A model generated the notes under the pieces. It had not been told where the DNA came from and searched no databases. It saw nothing but the letters and a program-made list of their open reading frames with translations. Below are positions 1 to 5,104 of a stretch of DNA of 13,058 bases, piece after piece. The position numbers and the translations under genes are program-made. How positions within the stretch are numbered: the first letter of the stretch is position 1; every line of letters starts with the position of its first letter. Origin of the DNA: Candidatus Zixiibacteriota bacterium (GTDB lineage Bacteria; Zixibacteria; MSB-5A5; RBG-16-43-9); contig JAOUFL010000035.1 of assembly GCA_029858245.1 (NCBI GenBank), positions 1 to 13,058 on the forward strand, in the 5' to 3' direction.

Positions 1-51
1 CGATAACCAGAAATTTATCGGGTCCTTTTTATACCAGGAAGTAAATCCCAT
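1..51 (-). CDS. Partial CDS running off the left edge, function unknown
   Basis: An ATG at 49-51 on the minus strand opens a frame that stays open to the window edge, giving 17 residues beginning MGFTSWYKKDPINFWLS. A GGGG-containing purine stretch lies eight bases upstream and could be a ribosome binding site. The frame follows nusB in the same direction, so it may be the last gene or genes of the riboflavin operon. A competing ATG at 80-82 has a GGAG site seven bases upstream, but its frame closes after 22 codons within the window. Too little is visible to name a family. The tryptophan/lysine-rich start followed by hydrophobic residues would fit a membrane protein, but that is a guess. Confidence 0.35.
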   Translation of the reverse strand, partial: MGFTSWYKKDPINFWLS

Positions 52-135
52 AGCTTTTTCCCCTTACTAATTTTTTTATCCATTAAAAAACTCCAAAATT
101 TTAAATATACACTTCGCTTCACCTTTGTCAATTAT

Positions 136-552
136 TTATCCCTTGAACTTTTCAATTTTTCTTGCTATAGCATCCAAAACTCCGTTTACAAAAGATCCGG
201 AATCTTCAGAGCTGTACTTTTTAGCCAGTTCAATCGCCTCATCTATGGAAACCTTCACCGGGATATCTTTCATATATATTAATTCACAGATTCCCATTCT
301 TAAAATATTTTTATCCACTATCGCAATTCTGGTGAAATCCCAGTGTTGAACATTCTCCCTTATCAGCTCATCAATTTCTTTCTGATTCTGAATCGTCTTC
401 TTAAATAGGTCTGCTGAAAAAAGCTTAGAAGGAGGATCTAGCTCGGTTTTGGAAAGGAGATCATTATAAATCTCCTCAGGCTTGCTCCCTCTTATCTCCC
501 AGCAGTAAAGAGCCTTTATAACCAGCTCCCTGGCTTTTCTTCTTTGACCCAT
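136..552 (-). CDS. nusB: Transcription antitermination factor NusB
   Basis: NusB binds boxA RNA together with NusE (ribosomal protein S10) and supports antitermination during rRNA transcription in the cytoplasm. The 138-residue product has the usual family length. It opens with the typical arginine-rich helix (GQRRKARELVIKALYCWE) and closes with the conserved FVNGVLDAIARKI helix; the rest is a helical NusB fold without extra domains. The ATG is supported by AAGGA seven bases upstream. The gene lies 46 bases after ribH in the same direction. The ribH-nusB pairing is conserved in many bacteria, so it is probably co-transcribed with the riboflavin genes from the FMN-controlled promoter, perhaps with read-through or a weak internal promoter I cannot identify. 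Nothing appears broken. Confidence 0.96.
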   Translation of the reverse strand: MGQRRKARELVIKALYCWEIRGSKPEEIYNDLLSKTELDPPSKLFSADLFKKTIQNQKEIDELIRENVQHWDFTRIAIVDKNILRMGICELIYMKDIPVKVSIDEAIELAKKYSSEDSGSFVNGVLDAIARKIEKFKG

Positions 553-598
553 ATGCCTTTCCTTCTCTACGAGCTTTGGATTTTAGATTATAGAATAT

Positions 599-1063
599 TT
601 AAATCTGCTCAAATAAATTCACCATCTCAATAGCTGAAAGCGCTGCATCCCAACCCTTATTCCCAGCCTTGGTCCCGGCCCTTTCGATTGCCTGTTCTAA
701 GTTATCAGGAGTTATGATTCCAAAGATTACCGGGATTCCGGTCTCCAGTGATATTTTAGCAATACCTTTTGTCACCTCACTGGCGATATAATCGTAATGC
801 GGGGTGTCGCCTTTGATCACCGCACCCAAACAGATCACCGCATCATACTTTTTACTTTTTGCCAATCTGGAGGCAGCATAGGGTATTTCAAAAGATCCTG
901 GAGTCCAGATGATGTCGATTTTCTTCTCCTCTGAACCGTGACGATATAGACAATCCAGCGCTCCGTTTAATAGTGTCTGGGTGACAAACTCGTTAAAACG
1001 TGAGGTCACCACAGCAAAGCTTTTACCCTTAGCCTGCAGACTTCCTTTGATTATTTTAGGCAT
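599..1063 (-). CDS. ribH: 6,7-dimethyl-8-ribityllumazine synthase (riboflavin synthase beta chain)
   Basis: This enzyme condenses 5-amino-6-ribitylamino-uracil with 3,4-dihydroxy-2-butanone 4-phosphate to give lumazine, the penultimate step of riboflavin synthesis. The 154-residue length is typical. Visible landmarks are SRFNEFV near residues 21-27 (substrate-stacking Phe23), TPGSFEIPYAA at 54-64, GAVIKGDTPHYDYI at 80-93 with the probable catalytic His89, and ERAGTKAGNKGWDAA at 127-141, which carries the phosphate-binding Arg. The ATG has a near-perfect AAAGGAGG site four bases upstream. The gene sits 34 bases after ribBA and 46 bases before nusB, inside the riboflavin operon. In related enzymes, lumazine synthase forms pentamers or 60-mer capsids; the sequence alone does not say which applies here. 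Confidence 0.98.
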   Translation of the reverse strand: MPKIIKGSLQAKGKSFAVVTSRFNEFVTQTLLNGALDCLYRHGSEEKKIDIIWTPGSFEIPYAASRLAKSKKYDAVICLGAVIKGDTPHYDYIASEVTKGIAKISLETGIPVIFGIITPDNLEQAIERAGTKAGNKGWDAALSAIEMVNLFEQI

Positions 1064-1097
1064 AAATCCTCCTTTTATGATTAATTTTCTTTTTAAT

Positions 1098-2315
1098 TTA
1101 TTCTATCTTGTTTTCTATCCTCAGAATATGACCCAGCTTATCTCTTTTTGTCTCCAGATATTTCAGATTCTCGGGAGTTGGCTGAATTTCCATGGGAATT
1201 CTTTCAACCACTTTCAGACCGTATCCTTCTATGCCCACAATCTTTCTCGGGTTATTTGTAATCAACCTGATACTGCTTAATCCTAAATTTACCAATATCT
1301 GCGCTCCGATACCATAATCTCTTAAATCCGGTTCAAACCCTAACTCCTGGTTGGCTTCGACTGTATCCCGCCCTAAATCCTGCAACTCATATGCCAGAAT
1401 CTTATTACTCAAGCCTATGCCTCTGCCTTCCTGCCGCATATAAAGAAATACGCCCGAACCCTCTTTTTCTATCATAGACAGCGCAGCGGAAAGCTGGTCA
1501 CCGCAGTCGCACCTTCTCGAATGGAATACGTCCCCGGTTAAGCATTGTGAATGAACTCTTACCAGAACTTTTTCCTTGCCTCTTACCTCTCCTTTTTCTA
1601 AGGCTAAATGATGGTGCTCGTCAATGGAACTTTTGAACAGGTGCAGTTTAAAAAATCCGAATTGTGTAGGGAAATTAACTGTTGCTACTCTTTCGATCAG
1701 TCTTTCAGTTCTCCTTCGATACTCGATCAGATTTTTGACTGAGATGATTTTCAGATCAAAATCCTTTGCCATATTCTTGAGCTTTGGCAGGCGCGCCATA
1801 TGTCCATCTTCATCCATTATCTCGCATAGAACCCCGCCTGGATAAAGACCTGCTATCCTTGCCAGATCAACAGCTGCCTCAGTATGTCCTGCCCGGCTTA
1901 AAACCCCTCCATCCAAAGCTTGTATGGGAAAAATATGACCGGGACGGGCTAAATCCTCCGATTTTGTTTTACAATCTATTATAGTTTTTATGGTCTGAGC
2001 ACGATCATGAGCAGAAATTCCAGTGGTGGTATTATGAACAGCATCCACGGAAATGGTAAAACGAGTTCCCATCTTGGCAGTATTTATACCTACCATAGGG
2101 TATAGGTTGAGTTCCTCCAATCTTCTGGTAACCAGCGGCACGCATATTAAGCCACGGGCATATTTGGATAAGAAGTTAATTGCCTCGGGAGTCACTTTCT
2201 CCGCAGCCATTATCATATCTCCTTCGTTCTCCCGGTTCTCATCATCCACCACGATAATGAATCTCCCTTTTTTTATCTCCTCTATCGCCTCTTCGACACT
2301 ATTTAAATCAGACAT
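1098..2315 (-). CDS. ribBA: Bifunctional 3,4-dihydroxy-2-butanone 4-phosphate synthase / GTP cyclohydrolase II
   Basis: A two-domain enzyme supplying both starting branches of riboflavin synthesis. The N-terminal RibB domain (about residues 1-200) converts ribulose 5-phosphate to dihydroxybutanone phosphate. It keeps the acidic metal/substrate loop DDENRENEGD at 24-33 and the RAGHTEAAVD motif at 141-150 with His144. The C-terminal RibA domain (about 205-405) opens the GTP ring. It keeps the zinc ligands Cys258, Cys269 and Cys271 (SQCLTGDVFHSRRCDCG), the RQEGRGIGL loop at 294-302, and the TNNPRK segment near 354-359. Both halves therefore look catalytically intact, unlike some RibBA proteins in which one half is dead. 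The start has an AGAGGTG site four bases upstream. The gene is separated from ribE by a 126-base spacer holding short tandem repeats, and from ribH by 34 bases. Confidence 0.98.
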   Translation of the reverse strand: MSDLNSVEEAIEEIKKGRFIIVVDDENRENEGDMIMAAEKVTPEAINFLSKYARGLICVPLVTRRLEELNLYPMVGINTAKMGTRFTISVDAVHNTTTGISAHDRAQTIKTIIDCKTKSEDLARPGHIFPIQALDGGVLSRAGHTEAAVDLARIAGLYPGGVLCEIMDEDGHMARLPKLKNMAKDFDLKIISVKNLIEYRRRTERLIERVATVNFPTQFGFFKLHLFKSSIDEHHHLALEKGEVRGKEKVLVRVHSQCLTGDVFHSRRCDCGDQLSAALSMIEKEGSGVFLYMRQEGRGIGLSNKILAYELQDLGRDTVEANQELGFEPDLRDYGIGAQILVNLGLSSIRLITNNPRKIVGIEGYGLKVVERIPMEIQPTPENLKYLETKRDKLGHILRIENKIE

Positions 2316-2353
2316 ATAACACCTCTTTCTATTTAATCTGTAGCAAACAACTG

Positions 2354-2407
2354 TTAGCTTTTAGCTTTTTATGCGTTGAGCTTTTGGACCTTTGAGCATT
2401 TGAACTT
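2354..2407. repeat. Degenerate 7-8-bp tandem repeats in the ribE-ribBA spacer
   Basis: Two identical heptamers TTAGCTT (2354-2367) are followed, after a short spacer, by four octamers in exact phase at 2376-2407: TTGAGCTT, TTGGACCT, TTGAGCAT and TTGAACTT (consensus TTGRRCHT). The surrounding 126-base spacer (2316-2441) has no gene and no obvious promoter or terminator. A small hairpin of GATGT and ACATC arms lies near 2429-2441. Since this spacer sits inside the operon, it is transcribed as part of the riboflavin message. Confidence 0.7.
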
Positions 2408-2441
2408 TTCTTTTCTATTTTCACTTTTGATGTTTCACATC

Positions 2442-3080
2442 TTACCTGATTTCTTTAAGCCATTCCTCGGTTATTTTGCTTTTTATATCCTCTTTTTTTT
2501 CTATGACCTTTTTAACGTATTTACCTAAAAGATCAAACTCTACGTTAACCATATCCCCTGCTCTTCTTTCTCCTAAGGTAGTCATTTTAAGAGTGAAAGG
2601 TATTACTGAGACCTTAAATGAATCCTCTTTCAGTTCTGTAATAGTCAGGCTTATACCCTCCACGGCAATCGAACCTTTATCAACCACCAGGTTGGAATAT
2701 TCGGCAGGCAGATCAAATTCATATATGGAACTATCTCCTCTTAAGTCTATTGACTTTATCCGGGAAGTGCAGTCTATATGTCCGCTTATTAGATGCCCTC
2801 CCAGCCTGTCTGAAAGTTTCATACCTCTTTCCAGATTCACTCTATCGCCAGCCTTGAGCAGAGCAAAATTTGTTCTCTTTAAAGTCTCCTCAACCGCCTG
2901 GATTTTGAAGTGATTTCTCTTCGTTTCAACTACTGTCTGACAAGCACCGTTTATGTTCACGCTGTCCCCGACTTTCAGATCTTTCGACACTTTTTCCGCT
3001 TTGATTTCAATAACCTTTCCCTTTGCAGTGGAAAAGATATTTTTAATCTCACCTATCTCCTCTATAATTCCCGTAAACAT
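2442..3080 (-). CDS. ribE: Riboflavin synthase, alpha subunit
   Basis: This enzyme dismutates two 6,7-dimethyl-8-ribityllumazine molecules into riboflavin plus the RibH substrate, the last step of the pathway. The 212-residue protein shows two tandem lumazine-binding beta-barrel repeats. The first starts with the hallmark MFTGIIEEIGEI and contains VGDSVNINGACQTV; the second begins around GGHLISGHID near residue 93 and contains the parallel KGSIAVEGISLTI. The N-terminal MFTGI fixes the start. Its ribosome site is weak (AGG within AAGGCAGG). Only 15 bases separate it from the ribD stop, so translation is probably coupled to ribD. The C-terminal charged tail after residue 190 resembles the usual trimerisation helix. 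I use ribE for the synthase; the same gene is called ribC or ribE depending on species. Confidence 0.97.
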   Translation of the reverse strand: MFTGIIEEIGEIKNIFSTAKGKVIEIKAEKVSKDLKVGDSVNINGACQTVVETKRNHFKIQAVEETLKRTNFALLKAGDRVNLERGMKLSDRLGGHLISGHIDCTSRIKSIDLRGDSSIYEFDLPAEYSNLVVDKGSIAVEGISLTITELKEDSFKVSVIPFTLKMTTLGERRAGDMVNVEFDLLGKYVKKVIEKKEDIKSKITEEWLKEIR

Positions 3081-3095
3081 AATTTACCTGCCTTA

Positions 3096-4163
3096 TTATA
3101 GATAGCCGGTTATAAGAAAATCCCTGCTGAATTTTTTGAGCTCAATCCCTCTTAACTTGAGAGAATCTTTTATCGTTTCTATACCCAGATCGCCAAAAGT
3201 TTCCAGACCTTTCCCCAGGATGCCCGGGGAAATAAAGTAATAAATCTTATCTGCCAGCCTGTATTTTAAAAAAGAGGTGAAAATCTCTTTTCCTCCTTCT
3301 ATCATTATAGAAGTAACTTCCTTTTCCCCTGCCTTTTTTAAGAATTTTTTTAAATCGATCTTCCCCTCTTTATTCTTTTTCACTACCCATATCTCGGCAT
3401 TATGAACTTTTAATTTCGAAGTTACCTCAGGAGTAACGATAATTGTCTTTCCATCTTCATTAATCCTGAATATTTTAGAGATAGGGGGAAGGTTCTGACT
3501 GGTGGTTAGAACTACCCTTCTCGGATTTCTCCTTGTTTTAGAATGGCTGGTAAGCTCTGGATCGTCTTTTATAACAGTTCCCGATCCAACTAAAACTGCA
3601 TCAACCTTACTCCTGAGCTCGTGTACAAATTTTCTCGAATCCTCTGAGGTAATCCATTTAGAGTCACCGCTGGCTGTAGCGATTTTGCCATCCAGGGTCT
3701 GGGCAATTTTCAGGATCACCCAGGGGATGCCTGTGGTTATATATTTCAGATAAGCCTCATTCAACTTTTCTGCTTCCCTGCTTAATAAACCCACCTCAAC
3801 CTGAATACCCGAAGCTCTCAGACTTTTCAATCCTTTACCGTTAACTTTGGGATTAGGGTCAAGGATGGAGCAATACACTTTTTTAACCCCGGCGTTTATT
3901 ATCGACCAGGTACAGGGAGGGGTTTTCCCGTAAAAAGAGCAGGGCTCTAAATTCACATACAGGGTTGCACCCTTTGTTTTCCCGCCAGCGCTTGCTATAG
4001 CGTTGACCTCAGCATGATAATCTCCGAATTTTTTATGATATCCCGAACCGATTATCTTGCCGTCTTTAACGAGTACCGAACCCACCAAAGGATTGGGAGA
4101 AACTTTTCCCTCCCCCTTGCTGGCAAGTTTTATGGATAACTGCATGTACTTTTTTTCTTCCAT
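3096..4163 (-). CDS. ribD: Bifunctional pyrimidine deaminase / reductase RibD
   Basis: RibD performs the second and third steps after GTP ring opening: zinc-dependent deamination of the pyrimidine, then NADPH-dependent reduction of the ribose side chain. The N-terminal cytidine-deaminase-like domain (about 1-145) has PNPLVGSVLV at 23-32, the His50-Ala-Glu52 motif with catalytic Glu52, and zinc ligands Cys75 and Cys84 in EPCSFYGKTPPC. The reductase domain (about 146-355) has KIAQTLDGKIA, the VGSGTVIKDDPELT segment, and EGGKE near the C-terminal end. First gene of the FMN-controlled operon. The start is uncertain. The ATG at 4163 has no visible ribosome site and lies seven bases from the terminator U-tract, whereas Met7 (ATG at 4145) has GGAAG about ten bases upstream. 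Either start leaves the deaminase domain intact. Confidence 0.97.
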   Translation of the reverse strand: MEEKKYMQLSIKLASKGEGKVSPNPLVGSVLVKDGKIIGSGYHKKFGDYHAEVNAIASAGGKTKGATLYVNLEPCSFYGKTPPCTWSIINAGVKKVYCSILDPNPKVNGKGLKSLRASGIQVEVGLLSREAEKLNEAYLKYITTGIPWVILKIAQTLDGKIATASGDSKWITSEDSRKFVHELRSKVDAVLVGSGTVIKDDPELTSHSKTRRNPRRVVLTTSQNLPPISKIFRINEDGKTIIVTPEVTSKLKVHNAEIWVVKKNKEGKIDLKKFLKKAGEKEVTSIMIEGGKEIFTSFLKYRLADKIYYFISPGILGKGLETFGDLGIETIKDSLKLRGIELKKFSRDFLITGYL

Positions 4164-4170
4164 ATAATGT

Positions 4171-4196
4171 AAATAAAAATCCCGAATCTCTTCGGG
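4171..4196 (-). terminator. Intrinsic terminator of the FMN riboswitch expression platform
   Basis: On the minus strand, CCCGAA, a GAGA loop and TTCGGG form a six-base-pair hairpin (4181-4196) followed directly by ATTTTTATTT (4171-4180). It ends seven bases before the ribD ATG, so a transcript stopped here contains no riboflavin gene. It lies downstream of the FMN aptamer and its 5' arm is complementary to the aptamer edge, which marks it as the regulated off-switch. Confidence 0.85.
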
Positions 4197-4215
4197 GTAG
4201 GGTTATTTTTTGGAC

Positions 4216-4243
4216 TATAGCCTTCAGATTTTAGCCTACAGCC
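4216..4243. repeat. Four degenerate heptamers between aptamer and terminator
   Basis: Read on the plus strand the heptamers are in exact phase: TATAGCC, TTCAGAT, TTTAGCC, TACAGCC (consensus TWYAGCC for three of four). They fill most of the 57 bases between the aptamer (ending at 4254) and the terminator arm. They have no evident role in the aptamer fold and look like an insertion of short tandem repeats into the expression platform. Confidence 0.6.
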
Positions 4244-4253
4244 TGATTTTTTT

Positions 4254-4374
4254 CCCTTCTTTCTTCCGGACTTTAACCGTCGGCACTGGAATTCCACCAG
4301 TTCAGCTCCCGCTTTTTAGCGGGGACGCGTGGGCTTTCATCACCGATCGAGGAATTACACCTCACCCCGAAGGG
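4254..4374 (-). ncRNA. FMN riboswitch aptamer (RFN element)
   Basis: The minus strand matches the RFN element along its whole length. P1 is CCCTTC (4369-4374) paired with GAAGGG (4254-4259). The conserved junction starts CTTCGGGGT, then P2 GAGGTGTAATTCCTC, then GATCGGTGATGAAAGCCC. A variable hairpin of CCCGC and GCGGG arms follows, then the P5 hairpin ACTGGTGGAATTCCAGT, and finally GCCGACGGTTAAAGTCCGG before the P1 return. By established knowledge this RNA binds FMN and represses riboflavin genes. Its position directly before ribD fits. The aptamer starts almost at the predicted transcription start, so there is hardly any unstructured leader. Confidence 0.97.
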
Positions 4375-4379
4375 TATTG

Positions 4380-4409
4380 ATAATATATAACTAACTCTTC
4401 CTTAGTCAA
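4380..4409 (-). promoter_or_regulatory. Sigma70-type promoter of the riboflavin operon
   Basis: On the minus strand TTGACT (4404-4409) is followed by an 18-base spacer and TATTAT (4380-4385); an alternative overlapping -10, TATATT (4382-4387), has a 16-base spacer. An A/T-rich stretch precedes the -35. The expected start point, about seven bases past the -10, falls at 4373-4374, exactly where P1 of the FMN aptamer begins. That agreement is the main support. Confidence 0.75.
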
Positions 4410-4483
4410 GGATTTTTTAAACCAGGAGGGCTAATTGTAGGATATTCTCTTTAATAAGAACTATTTTGCACACCGGTTAATTT
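4410..4483. other. Spacer between receiver gene and riboflavin promoter, no gene
   Basis: Together with the riboswitch region this makes a 320-base stretch without a gene (4164-4483). This end of it holds the run-off of the receiver gene. I see no hairpin followed by a T-run on the minus strand, so transcription from the receiver gene could continue into the riboswitch leader. Confidence 0.5.
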
Positions 4484-4912
4484 CTAACTATTCGACATAA
4501 CTTCAGCTATCACTTTTTTAACCTGCTCCAGGTGGAATGGCTTGGAAAGAACCTGATCTACATAGACTTCAAGTGAATGACCTTCTTCCAGTGAAGCTCC
4601 CCAGCCGGAGATTACAATCACTTTTCTGGATGGGTCTTTTTCTTTAACTCTTCTGGCGACCTCCCACCCGGAGATACCCGGCATGCCAAGGTCGGTTATG
4701 ACTATGTCAGGTTGTCTTTGATCGAAGATGTACAGCGCCTGTTCCCCGCCATCTGCCAGCAGGACTTCGTGACCTTCCAGCAGCAAAAGGTCTGATAAAA
4801 CTTCTCTTATATTTTCATCATCATCAACCACCAGTATCTTAAATTTTATTTTAGTATCAGTTTCATAAAGCTCTTTACTCTTGCTTCCAACCTCCCCGTT
4901 GCCTTCTTCCAC
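4484..4912 (-). CDS. Stand-alone response regulator receiver protein
   Basis: A single phosphoacceptor (REC) domain of about 120 residues behind a 23-residue charged N-terminal extension, with no output domain. Key residues are all present: acidic pair Asp30-Asp31 (ILVVDDDENIREVL), phosphoacceptor Asp74 (VITDLGMPGISG), switch Ser102 (VIVISGWG) and Lys124 (LSKPFH). The protein should therefore be phosphorylatable and act through protein contacts, like CheY or Spo0F-type phosphorelay intermediates, rather than by binding DNA. The start is a GTG (4910-4912), supported by GGAGGG four bases upstream. It lies 192 bases downstream of the GAF sensor gene in the same direction. They may form one signalling unit, but the sensor lacks a kinase domain, so the phosphate donor must be another kinase or a small-molecule donor. 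Confidence 0.93.
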   Translation of the reverse strand: MEEGNGEVGSKSKELYETDTKIKFKILVVDDDENIREVLSDLLLLEGHEVLLADGGEQALYIFDQRQPDIVITDLGMPGISGWEVARRVKEKDPSRKVIVISGWGASLEEGHSLEVYVDQVLSKPFHLEQVKKVIAEVMSNS

Positions 4913-5104
4913 TTAACCCTCCAATATTTTTTGTTTGACAATTCTTCTGTCACTTTCTAACCTTTATTTATTAGTATTATTCGGAATAAACTCATTTTTT
5001 CTTGATTTTTCGGATGGAAGAGAAGAAAAAAAGACTGATAAAATGAAAAATAGTGTAACCGTTTAAAGATGTAACTGCTGTTTATTTAATTATACAGTTT
5101 TTCT
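4913..5104. other. Spacer between sensor and receiver genes
   Basis: No gene. It holds the left copy of the inverted repeat at 5046-5072, and a second TGTAAC word at 5070-5075, seventeen bases after the first at 5054-5059. I looked for remnants of a HATPase domain that the sensor might have lost and saw none. No convincing terminator or promoter is visible. Confidence 0.5.
5046..5072 (+). repeat. Left copy of a 27-bp inverted repeat flanking the sensor gene
   Basis: Begins AAAAATAGTGTAACCG and runs to TGT at 5072. It matches the minus strand of 7364-7390 at 22 of 27 positions; four of the five differences are transitions. No transposase lies between the copies, only the GAF sensor gene. Confidence 0.55.

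Noticed and set aside
2376..2407. Possible CRISPR-like repeats
   Set aside because: The units are 8 bases, contiguous and degenerate, with no spacers and no cas genes. They are a short tandem array.
2476..2913. 145-codon frame on the plus strand opposite ribE
   Set aside because: It lies wholly antisense to the conserved riboflavin synthase gene and its residues show no recognisable protein pattern.
4913..5104. Possible remnant of a HATPase domain lost from the sensor gene
   Set aside because: The minus strand here is AT-rich and interrupted by stops in all frames. No NxxxN, DxGxG or GxGLG-like motifs are visible, and the space is too short for the domain.
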